In this document: positions 16,031 to 24,549 of the stretch, in pieces | Position numbering within the stretch: position 1 is the first letter of the stretch | Layout of the letters: each line of letters opens with the position of its first letter | Source of the DNA: Anaerolineae bacterium | GTDB taxonomy: Bacteria > Chloroflexota > Anaerolineae > Aggregatilineales > Phototrophicaceae | Direction of reading: 5' to 3' | NCBI GenBank assembly: GCA_022821805.1 | Contig: JAJECX010000029.1 | Location: 89,253 to 153,252 of the forward strand | DNA length: 64,000 nt | Notes under the pieces: model-generated | Seen by the model: only the letters and a program-made list of their open reading frames with translations | What the model was told of the DNA's origin: nothing | The model's database searches: none | Program-made: the position numbers and the translations under genes

Positions 16031-16396
16031 ATGGAGATACAGTATTTGAACTCTTTGCAGCTTGCCCATTATATTGTGGAGTTGGTCGAGGATCGAAAAG
16101 CGGAAGATATCTTGCTTCTCGATCTGCGGCCAGACCAGATTATCGCTGATTTTTTCATCATTTGCAGTGGCGACAATGAGCGGCATTTGCGCGCCTTAAC
16201 GGAGACTGTCCGGGTTGACGTAAAGGATCAGTATCAGAAGCTGCCATTCACCAATGAAGGATCGGCCGATAGCGGCTGGGTCGTGATGGACTATGGCGAC
16301 GTGGTAGTTCATTTCTTCGCTCCGGATAAGCGCTCGTTTTATGCGCTGGAAGACCTGTGGGACGCTGCGTCAAAAGTCATGCTGCGAATTCAGTAA
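16031..16396 (+). CDS. rsfS: Ribosome silencing factor RsfS
   Basis: The protein has 121 residues and spans the whole RsfS (YbeB/Iojap) fold. It binds ribosomal protein uL14 and blocks 50S-30S joining under starvation. Family motifs are LDLRPDQIIADFFIICSGDNERHLRAL, SGWVVMDYGDVVVHFFAPDKRSFYALEDLW. It starts at ATG 16031. The usual neighbours nadD and proA are absent; a DinB gene follows after 57 bases. As a core chromosomal gene, it argues that this region, including the nearby parAB, is chromosomal rather than plasmid-borne. Confidence 0.93.
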   Translation: MEIQYLNSLQLAHYIVELVEDRKAEDILLLDLRPDQIIADFFIICSGDNERHLRALTETVRVDVKDQYQKLPFTNEGSADSGWVVMDYGDVVVHFFAPDKRSFYALEDLWDAASKVMLRIQ

Positions 16397-16453
16397 GTCG
16401 TTACGGCCGTCACGAATTGATTTGGCGGCAAGAAGGTGAAAGGAGATCAAAGG

Positions 16454-16915
16454 ATGGATCCGATATTTGCCGCTGTGCTCAGGCGACTTGAAGAAATGCA
16501 TGAACAGTACTTTGAATACATGGACGGATTGTCTACGGTCGAGCTTGATTGGTCGCCAGGTCCAGAGATGAATTCGCTGTGCGTGCTAGGAGTTCACGTA
16601 ACCGCTGCGGAGCGCTTTTGGATAGGCATCGGAATAGACGATGTGAGCAAGCGCGACCGAGACGCCGAGTTTCGAGCTGAGAGTTATGAACTGGAGGCGT
16701 TGAAGGCGCTATTTGCGCGGAATATCGAATTCTATGCAGAGGCGTTTAGAGGGCAAGATGGGAGTCGCTTGCGGGAAGTGGTCGATGTAAGTCACTACAT
16801 GGAGCGACCGTCTCAGGAGGTGTCCCGGGGCTACGCTTTGCTGCGAGGATTGGATCACACGGCCGAGCATTTGGGTCACGCGGGGATGACGCGGCAACTG
16901 CTGGACCGCCGATAG
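16454..16915 (+). CDS. DinB-family putative metal-dependent hydrolase
   Basis: The protein has 153 residues; ATG 16454 has AAAGGAG eight bases upstream (16439-16445). The four-helix DinB layout carries one candidate metal His in the second helix (LCVLGVHVTAAERFW) and a cluster in the last (LRGLDHTAEHLGHAGMTRQL). DinB/YfiT-type proteins include thiol-dependent transferases (mycothiol, bacillithiol), but most are uncharacterised. It ends one base before the convergent SRPBCC gene. A second DinB gene lies at 38904. Confidence 0.8.
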   Translation: MDPIFAAVLRRLEEMHEQYFEYMDGLSTVELDWSPGPEMNSLCVLGVHVTAAERFWIGIGIDDVSKRDRDAEFRAESYELEALKALFARNIEFYAEAFRGQDGSRLREVVDVSHYMERPSQEVSRGYALLRGLDHTAEHLGHAGMTRQLLDRR

Positions 16916-16916
16916 A

Positions 16917-17351
16917 TCAGCCGCCCTCCGCGAACTGTTTGAACGCTTCCATCGTTTGGCGCGTCTGCTTCTTAAACATGCTGCTGGGCATGAAGAGCGA
17001 CATGAGGCGCATCATGCCGTGAAATCGGAAATCGGAATCGAGCACCCAGCGCGTGGTGCCGCCTTGATCGTGGAAATAATTGCGAACGATATTGTGAACG
17101 CCTTTGGCATCGTAAGTGCCGGAGAATTCATCGGGGAGATTGCGGGTGATGATGGTCTCGATCATTTCAACGCGCCGTTTGCCCATGTCGTAGAGTAGTT
17201 TGGTCTTGGCGCCGGGCTGACCTGGCTCTCCACTGAGATGCTCGTGGCTGATGAGACCCTCTTGCCATTTCTCCAGGTTGTCGAAGCTGTCAAATAGCTC
17301 AATCACTCGAGCGCGGGGCAAATCAATGATGGTTTCGAGTGTGTAGCGCAT
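16917..17351 (-). CDS. SRPBCC-family protein (polyketide cyclase/START-like)
   Basis: The protein has 144 residues from ATG 17351, with GAGGAA about ten bases upstream. A much longer open frame continues to 18260, but that part is antisense to parA. The sequence has the SRPBCC pattern: MRYTLETIIDLPRARVIELFDSFDNLEKWQEGL at the first strand and helix, a central EMIETIITRNLPDEFSGTYDAKGV strand set, and a long C-terminal helix (FKKQTRQTMEAFKQFAEGG). Such proteins bind hydrophobic ligands; no catalytic role can be read. It is divergent from parA. Confidence 0.78.
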   Translation of the reverse strand: MRYTLETIIDLPRARVIELFDSFDNLEKWQEGLISHEHLSGEPGQPGAKTKLLYDMGKRRVEMIETIITRNLPDEFSGTYDAKGVHNIVRNYFHDQGGTTRWVLDSDFRFHGMMRLMSLFMPSSMFKKQTRQTMEAFKQFAEGG

Positions 17352-17507
17352 GTTTTCTTCCTCGTTCAAGCTGAATTCGCAACGACAGTAACGGATTCTA
17401 CCTGATTCGCTGCGTATTGCAGTGGCGAGTTTTGGCGGCAAGACGAAAATGGGAATAGATACAGTCCGAATGACGCTTAGATTCAAGCATACAGAAGGTG
17501 GCGCCGA

Positions 17508-18314
17508 ATGCGCACGGTGATGGTCTACAATGAAAAGGGCGGCGTGGGCAAAACGACGTTGTCTGCGCAGCTCGGCGCTGGACTGGCGATTATGGGGCAT
17601 AAGGTGCTTATGATTGATGCCGATCCACAAGCGCATCTCACCGTCGCGCTGAAGCAGCGAAAACGGCCCTACTTTTACAACCTGCTGGTCCGTGACGATC
17701 TGGACGGTGGCGCCTGGAATCAATGCCTTACAGTCGTCGAGCCGGCGCTCTATCAATTCCCAGATCGCGAGTCGGAGGGGGCGGTATATCTGGTGCCGGG
17801 CAATCCGGAAACGGCAGGCATCGTCGGCAATATCACTGACTCGTTCGCGCTCTTCAACAAGCTGGAAGAAGTGGAAGAAGCCTTTGACTATGTCTTCATC
17901 GATACGGCGCCGACTCGCTCGACCCTGCACGCGATGCTCTATCTGGCCAGTGATCACATCATCATCCCCACGCAATTGGAAGCGATGAGCTTTGACGGCA
18001 TCAAGCAGACGCTGCAAAACCTGCAGCGTTTCAGCCATCAGCGGCGTCAGATGGGATTGCGCGAGATCTCGATGATCGCACTGGTCCCCAATATGTTCCG
18101 GCGCACAACGGGCTTGCATAATGAAAACCTGAAGCTGCTCAGCAAGCCATTCGCCCGTGTGATCACCGAGCCGATTCCGCTGACCATACTTTGGGGCGAA
18201 TTGTCGCAGAGCGAAGCAGCCAGCATATTCGCTTATCATCCGAAATCGAAGATCACGCAAGTGACTTGGGAGATCGTCAAGCTAATTGCGGAAAGGGTAG
18301 CCAATCATGTCTAA
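17508..18314 (+). CDS. parA: ParA-family partition ATPase
   Basis: The protein has 268 residues. The deviant Walker A motif KGGVGKTT (residues 10-17, signature Lys10 and Lys15) and Walker A' (VLMIDADPQAHLTVAL) are intact, and the Walker B region is YVFIDTAPTRS. It has no N-terminal helix-turn-helix, so it is a small chromosome-type or Soj-like ParA. It binds DNA as an ATP dimer and is stimulated by ParB. The stop overlaps the downstream parB-like start by eight bases, so the two form an operon. An SRPBCC gene diverges upstream. Confidence 0.9.
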   Translation: MRTVMVYNEKGGVGKTTLSAQLGAGLAIMGHKVLMIDADPQAHLTVALKQRKRPYFYNLLVRDDLDGGAWNQCLTVVEPALYQFPDRESEGAVYLVPGNPETAGIVGNITDSFALFNKLEEVEEAFDYVFIDTAPTRSTLHAMLYLASDHIIIPTQLEAMSFDGIKQTLQNLQRFSHQRRQMGLREISMIALVPNMFRRTTGLHNENLKLLSKPFARVITEPIPLTILWGELSQSEAASIFAYHPKSKITQVTWEIVKLIAERVANHV

Positions 18315-19389
18315 CGCGGCGCGCAAACGGGGTGTGAGAATTGACGAGAATTTGTTTGATGTAGGCGTCGCCGCCAGCGAAGGCTACGGTCATGATATGG
18401 GCGCGCAGATCATCGACATTCAGACGAAACCGATCATTCGCGCCAAACCAATCGATATCTTCAAGATTCAGCCCAATCCGATGCAGCCGCGGCGGCTGGT
18501 ACCGTCGCAATTTCGCAGCGGACCGCTGATGGACCAAATTGAAGCCTGGCTGGACGAAGTAGAAGAGTCTAGCGGTCGCGCCTTTCCCTTAGAAGCGCTA
18601 ATCAAGGGCAAGGTCGAATTGCGCGCGCGAGAAGAGCGGCAGGCGACGGCGGAAGAACTGCCGTTGCTGCGCTTGGCCGACCTTGCCGCCAGCATTCATC
18701 AGGATGGATTGACCAATCCAATTACGGTCGCGGGTTCGGGCGAAAGCTACACGATCGAAACAGGCGAGCGGCGTTGGGTTGCCTATCATGTGCTCCACGC
18801 TTATATCGGCGGCGACGCCTATCGCGCGATTCCGGCACGGCGCGTGGCCGAGCTGAATCTCTGGCGGCAAGCGAGCGAGAATACGGCGCGTGACAACTTG
18901 AACGCGATCGCGCGGGCGCGGCAAATTGCCCTGTTGCTGATGGATTTGCATGGCTGGGACAACTTCAAGCCAATCGAGTCATTTGAATGTGAGCAGGACT
19001 TCTACGCGCAGGTGGCTGATGTCGCCAAATGGCGCGTTCCCTATGGTCGCGCCGAGCAGTTATGCGCTGCCTGTGGTTTTGAGAACGCCTCGCGCATCCG
19101 GCAGTATCGGGCGCTGCTGCGGCTTACACCGGAGCAATGGACCGCCGCCGATGACCGCGACATCGCGGAATTCCAACTGCGCAAGTGGCTGCATCCCAAA
19201 AGCGCTACGCCAGTAACGAATCGCGCCTCCAATAGCAAGCGGTCAACACTGCCAGGCGCGCTGGAGAGATTCGACAAGCATGTGACCAAGTCGCAATTCG
19301 GACGCATGGAGGGGAGCGAGCAGCAGTGGGCTGTCGACTGGATGAAGACGCTGCTGGAACGCATGGAACGCTGGCAAGCGGACGACTAA
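18307..19389 (+). CDS. parB: ParB-like protein with an inserted segment
   Basis: The protein has 360 residues. ParB N-domain boxes are recognisable: IQPNPMQPRRL (54-64, box I), LAASIHQDGLTNPITV (about 126-141), ETGERRWVAYH (151-161, the CTP/DNA-binding GERR box) and ENTARDNLNAIARA (191-204). About 60 residues (65-122) are inserted between box I and the next box, including an acidic helix and REERQATAEE; canonical ParB has almost no spacer here. The C-terminal region is helical and Trp-rich rather than a standard ParB dimer domain. Coupled to parA. It may serve chromosome segregation or use an unusual centromere. Confidence 0.8.
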   Translation: MSNAARKRGVRIDENLFDVGVAASEGYGHDMGAQIIDIQTKPIIRAKPIDIFKIQPNPMQPRRLVPSQFRSGPLMDQIEAWLDEVEESSGRAFPLEALIKGKVELRAREERQATAEELPLLRLADLAASIHQDGLTNPITVAGSGESYTIETGERRWVAYHVLHAYIGGDAYRAIPARRVAELNLWRQASENTARDNLNAIARARQIALLLMDLHGWDNFKPIESFECEQDFYAQVADVAKWRVPYGRAEQLCAACGFENASRIRQYRALLRLTPEQWTAADDRDIAEFQLRKWLHPKSATPVTNRASNSKRSTLPGALERFDKHVTKSQFGRMEGSEQQWAVDWMKTLLERMERWQADD

Positions 19390-19772
19390 GTCGTTTCGCC
19401 CGCTTCGGTGAACTCAATGACGGACGTGGCGGTTCTAGTGAGGCGCGGCCACCAAGCAAAAGCAAGAAACAGTAAGCCGTATTTCGCCCGCATACGCTTC
19501 ATCTGCTTCCGCAATTCAGCAGGACTTGCCAATATTCGCGCTTCTGCTTCGGTCCAGCCGCCCAGAATTTGGCCGCGGGCGCTGCATTTCGCCAAGCGGA
19601 CCCGCTGATTTCTGCCAATCCGTTTGACCTTGCCCGTGTCGGAAATCGTCCAACAGTATAGCTTGTCATCTTCAGCGGCGATCCAAACCGGCGTCCGAAC
19701 GGGAAGGCCGCTGGCGCGGTAGGTTTCGAGGGACACATAGCGCGCCTTGCTTAGCGCTGAGAAGTGGCGCAA
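19386..19772 (-). CDS. PPOX-class F420-dependent oxidoreductase-like protein (Rv2061 type)
   Basis: The protein has 128 residues starting at TTG 19772. The split-barrel pattern ARYVSLETYRASGLPVRTPVWIA..DDKLYCWTISDTGKVKRIGRNQRVRLAKCSARG matches the Rv2061/TIGR03666 group, thought to use F420 or a flavin. The C-terminus has RAKYGLLFLAFAWWPRL. The cofactor is inferred from the family, not shown. The gene ends four bases inside the parB stop region (convergent) and sits eight bases downstream of the metal permease stop, so it may be read with that operon. Confidence 0.8.
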   Translation of the reverse strand: MRHFSALSKARYVSLETYRASGLPVRTPVWIAAEDDKLYCWTISDTGKVKRIGRNQRVRLAKCSARGQILGGWTEAEARILASPAELRKQMKRMRAKYGLLFLAFAWWPRLTRTATSVIEFTEAGETT

Positions 19773-19779
19773 TTCCGGC

Positions 19780-20634
19780 TCAATCTCGCTCTCGCATCCG
19801 ATTCAAGCCCGACTGCAGCAGGAATACCAGGCCGAAGATCACGCTTGTCGTCAGCACGATGCACGCGCCCGAAGGGATATCCAGGTAGTATGAGGCATAA
19901 AAGCCGACCACGCCACTGATGATGCCCAGCAGGCTGGCGATGACAATCATGTGATGCAGCCGCTTGACCAGCAGGCGCGCCGTCACTGCCGGCGTAGTTA
20001 ACAGCGCCAGCATCAGCGCGATGCCCACCGCCTGCAAGCTGGCCACGATCGTCAACGCAATCAAAATTAGCAGCAGTATGCGCAGGGCTTCCACCGGCAG
20101 GCGCAAGCTGTGCGCCAAGCCAAGGTCAAAGTTGATGATCTGAAACTCCTTGTAAAGCAGGGCGATGATCGCCAGCGCGACCGCGCCCATCGCCGCCACA
20201 ATCCGCAGATCAGTCTCGCTGATGCCGTTGATGCTGCCAAAGAGGATATGCGAGAGATCAACGGCGTAACTGTCTTGCGTGCTCACAATGGCGATGCCGA
20301 GCGCGAAAAACGTCACATAAACGATGGCGATAGCGCTGTCTTCCTTGACCTCCACTTTTCGCGTCAGCCAGGCGATGACCAGCGCCGAGACGATGCCCGC
20401 GCCCAGGCCGCCCAAGAACAGATTGCTGGCAACATATCCGCCGCTCACCGTATACGAAATGGCGACGCCGGGCAAAATCGAGTGGGCTAAGGCATCGCCG
20501 AAAAATGACATGCCGCGCACAACCACGAAACAGCCGACCACCGCGCTGATGCCGCCAACGAGGATCAGCGCCAGCATGCCACGCTGAATAAAGGCATAAC
20601 TCAGCGGCTCCGACAAGAAATTAATCGGATCCAT
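19780..20634 (-). CDS. Zinc/manganese ABC transporter permease
   Basis: The protein has 284 residues and about eight membrane helices, of the ABC-3 (ZnuB/MntB/TroC) type: FIQRGMLALILVGGISAVVGCFVVVRGMSFFGDALAHSILPGVA is the diagnostic start, and VGIALMLALLTTPAVTARLL the late signature. It is the third gene of the binding protein-ATPase-permease operon read leftwards, overlapping the ATPase gene by 14 bases. Metal selectivity is not fixed by the permease; the His-rich binding protein suggests zinc. Confidence 0.9.
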   Translation of the reverse strand: MDPINFLSEPLSYAFIQRGMLALILVGGISAVVGCFVVVRGMSFFGDALAHSILPGVAISYTVSGGYVASNLFLGGLGAGIVSALVIAWLTRKVEVKEDSAIAIVYVTFFALGIAIVSTQDSYAVDLSHILFGSINGISETDLRIVAAMGAVALAIIALLYKEFQIINFDLGLAHSLRLPVEALRILLLILIALTIVASLQAVGIALMLALLTTPAVTARLLVKRLHHMIVIASLLGIISGVVGFYASYYLDIPSGACIVLTTSVIFGLVFLLQSGLNRMRERD

Positions 20635-21496
20635 TCACTGTTTCCCCATCAGCGTAATCCACGCTGAACATAAGCAGGTCGTCCCCCTTCGTCATGATCG
20701 GCAAGGCGCTGCCGAAGGCATTCCGCAGATTGGCTGCCGTCAGCGCTTCAACCGGCGGACCGTATGCCAGCAGCCGCTGTCGCAAGATCAAGACCTTGTC
20801 GAAATGCAGGGCAGCGTTCTCCATATGATGCGTCGATAAGAGTAGTGTAATACCGTGCTTTGTAAGGATATCCAGCGACTCGATAATCTCCTGCTCGGCA
20901 GTTTGATCGACGCCGGTAAAAGGCTCGTCCAGCAGCATGAGACGGGTATCCTGGGCCATCGCCCGCGCAATGAATACGCGTTGGCGCTGGCCGCCGCTTA
21001 GCTCGCCGATTTGTCGTCCAGCCAGCTCTGTCAGGCTGAGGCGTTCCAGGATTTCGCGTACGCTTGCGTGGTCGTCTTTGCCGGGCCAGCGAAACCAGCC
21101 GATATGCCGGCAGCGACCCATCATCACCACATCAAAGACCGAAGCCGGGAAGGACCAGTCGATAGCGTTCTGCTGCGGCACGTAGCCAACATTCGTGCGG
21201 CTGATATGCGTATCATCGCCGTAGATGGTGATGCGCCCGCTGCTGATCTGCACGACGCCGACGATGGCTTTGAAAAGGGTGCTCTTGCCAGCGCCATTGG
21301 GACCAATGACGGCGACTCGCTCACCCATTTCTACTTTGAGGCTGATGTCATCCAGCGCGTGACGATTGCCGCGATAGCCGGCTGATACGCGGTCGACCAG
21401 CAACGCGGGAGGCTTATCCATGGCTTGACGGCTCGTCTCAGTCATTGTCGAAGCCGCCACACCAAAATCCTCCCGCGCCACCGCGCTGAAAAGCAT
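20621..21496 (-). CDS. Zinc/manganese ABC transporter ATP-binding protein
   Basis: The ATPase has up to 291 residues. Motifs are Walker A GPNGAGKST, Q-loop VPQQNAIDWSFPASVFDVVMMGR (typical of MntB/ZnuC ATPases), signature LSGGQRQRV, Walker B LMLLDEPF and switch His STHHM. ATG 21496 is the first start; ATG 21445 (MTETSRQ) and 21421 (MDKPPALL) are also in frame, and none has a clear ribosome site. MDKPPALLVDRV aligns best with family N-termini. It lies between the binding protein (20-base gap) and the overlapping permease gene. Confidence 0.9.
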   Translation of the reverse strand: MLFSAVAREDFGVAASTMTETSRQAMDKPPALLVDRVSAGYRGNRHALDDISLKVEMGERVAVIGPNGAGKSTLFKAIVGVVQISSGRITIYGDDTHISRTNVGYVPQQNAIDWSFPASVFDVVMMGRCRHIGWFRWPGKDDHASVREILERLSLTELAGRQIGELSGGQRQRVFIARAMAQDTRLMLLDEPFTGVDQTAEQEIIESLDILTKHGITLLLSTHHMENAALHFDKVLILRQRLLAYGPPVEALTAANLRNAFGSALPIMTKGDDLLMFSVDYADGETVNGSD

Positions 21497-21515
21497 ATCA
21501 TTGTTGCGGCGCGTC

Positions 21516-22856
21516 TTAGCGCCAGTCGCCCTTCAGCGCCTCAGCGATCACGCTCACATTGTAGCGCATGTAATCAAGGTAGGTCCCCGCCGGTCCGTCT
21601 GCGTCGCCCAGTGAATCGGTATGCAAGCCGACCACGTCAGCGCCTGTCTCGTCCGCGATCGCTCTCACCAGAACATCGGAGAGATGGATGTCGCTGAAGA
21701 TCGCCGGCACGCCTTCCGCGCGCACTACATCGACCACCGCCGCCATATCTTGCGCGCTCGGCTCCGCCACGGTGGACAGGCTTGGCACGACCGCCGAGAC
21801 GATCTCGAAGTTGTATGTCGTCGCGAAGTAGCCGAGAGATTCATGGCCCGTGACCAAGACGCGCTTTTCTTCCGGCAGATCCGCCAGCGCGGGCCGAATG
21901 AAGTCGGATTCCAGCGCCGCTAAGTCGGCCGCGTAAGCAGCCGCGTTGGCCCCATACACGTCTTCGTTATCGTGATCCAGCGCCGACAAGCTGTCGCGGA
22001 TCATCAACGCCCAGTAGATGACATTGTATGGATCCATCCACAAGTGCGGGTCGCAGGATCCCTCGCCATGCCCATGCCCGTGCCCGTGATCGTCGTCATG
22101 CCCATGTCCGCCCAGGCATTCGATATCTTTACCCCGGCCCATAGTCTCTATATGCGCGCGCGAGTCGTTTGCCGCGCCGACGATGGCGGCATACTCCGCG
22201 TCGTGGCTGTCGCAGTCGATGTCGCTGGTCATTTCGTCCTCGTCATGGGCATGGTCGTCATCATCATGCTCATCATCGTGGTCGTCGGCGTGTTCATCAT
22301 CATGGTCATCATCAGCGTGCTCGTCGGTGTGCTCGTCGTCATGGTCATCATCAGCGTGATCGTCGGCGTGCTCGTCGTCATGATCATCATCATCAGCGTG
22401 GTCGTCGGCGTGTTCATCATCATCAGCGTGGTCGTCGGCGTGTTCATCATCATGGTCATCGTCAGCGTGATCGTCGTCATGATCATCGTGTCCCATGCCG
22501 GAGTCAAAGGGACGAATTGGCGCGCAGGCTGAGGCATTGACGATATTGCCGCCTTCGCCGGCGCTCTCCACTGCCTCCAGCAAGGTTTCTTCCCAGCCGG
22601 CGCCGTTAATGAGCACCAAGTCGGCCTCCGCTACCGTCGTCAGGTCGCTCGGTGTCGGGACGAATCCGTGCTGGTCGGCGCCAACCGGGACAAGCGTTAT
22701 AACCTCAGCGTGGTCGCCCGCGACATTGCGCGCGACATCTGCCAGAATGCCGTGAATCGCGACAACATGCAGCTGACCGCCATTCGCGAATGATGCGCCG
22801 TTAAGCAGCATCAATCCGGATACAAGAACAAAGAACAGTCTGAGTCTCGAACTCAT
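21516..22856 (-). CDS. Zinc/manganese-binding lipoprotein-like SBP with giant Asp/His-rich loop
   Basis: The protein has 446 residues from ATG 22856, with AGGAGAGGA upstream and a signal peptide (MSSRLRLFFVLVSGLMLLNGASFA). It is a ZnuA/TroA-type (cluster 9) metal-binding protein: LVPVGADQHGFVPTPSDL carries the first metal His, then DPHLWMDPYNVIYWA, VLVTGHESLGYFATTYNFEI and FSDIHLS. Between the first and second ligand regions lies an Asp/His/Glu/Ala run of about 95 residues (22229-22495) built from DDHDDEHADD-like units, then GHGHDDDHGHGHGHGEG. ZnuA proteins usually carry a much shorter His-rich loop, thought to sense or buffer zinc. Confidence 0.92.
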   Translation of the reverse strand: MSSRLRLFFVLVSGLMLLNGASFANGGQLHVVAIHGILADVARNVAGDHAEVITLVPVGADQHGFVPTPSDLTTVAEADLVLINGAGWEETLLEAVESAGEGGNIVNASACAPIRPFDSGMGHDDHDDDHADDDHDDEHADDHADDDEHADDHADDDDHDDEHADDHADDDHDDEHTDEHADDDHDDEHADDHDDEHDDDDHAHDEDEMTSDIDCDSHDAEYAAIVGAANDSRAHIETMGRGKDIECLGGHGHDDDHGHGHGHGEGSCDPHLWMDPYNVIYWALMIRDSLSALDHDNEDVYGANAAAYAADLAALESDFIRPALADLPEEKRVLVTGHESLGYFATTYNFEIVSAVVPSLSTVAEPSAQDMAAVVDVVRAEGVPAIFSDIHLSDVLVRAIADETGADVVGLHTDSLGDADGPAGTYLDYMRYNVSVIAEALKGDWR

Positions 22857-22893
22857 GAAGCGAATTCCTCTCCTCTTATTGATACTTCGTCTC

Positions 22894-22922
22894 ATTATAG
22901 GTGAGGGAAATGTCGAATTCAA
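22894..22922 (-). promoter_or_regulatory. Promoter of the metal ABC operon
   Basis: On the minus strand, TTGAAT (22922-22917), a 17-base spacer and a perfect TATAAT (22899-22894) lie about 38 bases before the binding-protein ATG. A Zur or MntR operator is expected near here, but I do not see a convincing palindrome. Confidence 0.7.
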
Positions 22923-23052
22923 GGCGCTGTTTCGCGATTATGCGTCAAGTTCTTAGGACGGTACAGAAGGGCAGACTCGCCATTTTTCCTGTTCAACCAC
23001 TGGGCTTGTGGGTAAACTCGACTTTATACAAGGCAAGGATGATACCCAGCCA

Positions 23053-24549
23053 ATGACCGCCAGCGGACATCACAGCGGGAGGCGCCAAGCGCGGACGCAG
23101 CGGCCTGGGCGCCGTCTGCTGCTTACCATTATCATCGCCACATGTTGCACGCTGGCATTCACGCTGGTTAATTTTGCGCGCGCCATCCCACAATGGAACA
23201 GCGATGTTGGCGGCATCCAGGTCAGCATTGACCATGACGGCGCCCGGCGGACGGTTTCGACGCGATTGAAGACGGTCGGCGAATTGCTCAGCCAGCTTGG
23301 GCTTGAGACGCCGGAAAATGGCGCCCTGTCGCATGCTCCCGGCGATCCCCTCGTCAGCGGCATGTTGGTTCGCATTTTGCCAGCGCGCGTGGTAACCATC
23401 GACATCAGCGGCGATAAGCGCCAGTTGCAGACGCCCTTGGAGAATCCCTGGGGCATTCTGTTTAGCCTTGGCGTCACCGTCGATCCGTCCGACAAAATCT
23501 GGGTGAATGGCGCGCTGGCCAATGTCGATGCCTTGCCCAATTGGACTGTGCCCGCGCAGCACATCAGAATCCGCCGCGCCGCCCGCCTGACGATCATTGA
23601 TGATGGCGTCGAATCGACAATCGTGTCCAATGCCGACACGGTCGGGAATGCGCTCTTTGAAGCCGGAATTAGGCTATATATGGCCGATCAGGTGACGCCA
23701 GAGTTGGAAACGGCGCCAGCCGATCAAATGACCATTCTTATCAAGCGCGCGCTGCCCATCAAATTGCTCGTTGACGGCGTGACAATCGACGCGCGAATCA
23801 ACGAGGCGCTCGTCGGCGATGCGCTGGTCGAGTTGAATGCGCCGCTCTTCGGCCTGGACTATGCGCAGCCGCCGGCGGACACGGCTGTCAGCGAGAATAT
23901 GACAATCGAGATTGTGCGCGTCACCGAGGACATCGTGACCGAGAGCGCGGTGATCGATTTCGCGCTGACGACGCGTTTGGACGATGGGCTGGACCTGGAT
24001 GATGTTGCCGTCGTGCAACAAGGAAGGGCGGGCCGACAGGAGACGCGTTACCGCGTCCGCTATGAGAACGGCGTCGAAATCAGCCGCGAACGATTAGAGT
24101 CGACAATGGTTGAAGCGCCCGTGGACAGAATTGTCGCCTATGGCGCGCGAATCGCGCAGCAAATTGTTGATACGCCCGCGGGACCACGGCATTATTGGCG
24201 GCGGCTCTGCGTCTACGCCACCAGTTACAAGCCGGAATCCAACAGCGGCAGCACACGCACCGCTACCGGAGCGACGCTGGCGAAAGGCATTGTGGCGGCA
24301 AAACCGCATATCATACCCTACTACACCCAGGTGTACGTGCCCGATTACGGCATCGGAGTCGTCCGCGATACCGGCGCCGGTCCCCGCAGCACACCCTACT
24401 GGATTGACCTCGGATACAGTGACCACGACTGGATCACCTGGGGAAGCTATACCTGGGTTTATCTGCTTGCTCCCCCGCCGGCGGAGATCAACTACGACTT
24501 GCCGCCTTGGGCGCCCGTCCGCAATCGTCCTCAAGGCTGCGCTGGCTAG
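23053..24549 (+). CDS. Cell-wall protein with DUF348 repeats, G5 and 3D domains
   Basis: The protein has 498 residues from ATG 23053 (AAGGATGA about 12 bases upstream); a GTG at 23008 is also in frame. A basic N-terminus and one membrane helix (RLLLTIIIATCCTLAFTLVNFARA) are followed by three DUF348 ubiquitin-like modules (DGARRTVSTRLKTVGELLSQLGL; SGDKRQLQ..ILFSLGV; DGVESTIVSNADTVGNALFEAGI). Next come a G5-type segment (TRYRVRYENGVEISRERLEST) and a C-terminal 3D domain (VYATSYKPES..TATGATLAKGIVAA.....VYVPDYGIGVVRDTG). This is the YabE/resuscitation-promoting-factor-like architecture, linked to peptidoglycan remodelling. The last four bases overlap the convergent PBP gene. Confidence 0.88.
   Translation: MTASGHHSGRRQARTQRPGRRLLLTIIIATCCTLAFTLVNFARAIPQWNSDVGGIQVSIDHDGARRTVSTRLKTVGELLSQLGLETPENGALSHAPGDPLVSGMLVRILPARVVTIDISGDKRQLQTPLENPWGILFSLGVTVDPSDKIWVNGALANVDALPNWTVPAQHIRIRRAARLTIIDDGVESTIVSNADTVGNALFEAGIRLYMADQVTPELETAPADQMTILIKRALPIKLLVDGVTIDARINEALVGDALVELNAPLFGLDYAQPPADTAVSENMTIEIVRVTEDIVTESAVIDFALTTRLDDGLDLDDVAVVQQGRAGRQETRYRVRYENGVEISRERLESTMVEAPVDRIVAYGARIAQQIVDTPAGPRHYWRRLCVYATSYKPESNSGSTRTATGATLAKGIVAAKPHIIPYYTQVYVPDYGIGVVRDTGAGPRSTPYWIDLGYSDHDWITWGSYTWVYLLAPPPAEINYDLPPWAPVRNRPQGCAG

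Noticed and set aside
17352..18260. Long N-terminal extension of the SRPBCC gene
   Set aside because: It is fully antisense to parA; the SRPBCC start at 17351 has its own ribosome site and matches the family N-terminus.
22229..22495. Possible CRISPR or tandem-repeat array
   Set aside because: The repeats are in-frame coding repeats of the Asp/His loop, with no spacer-repeat pattern.
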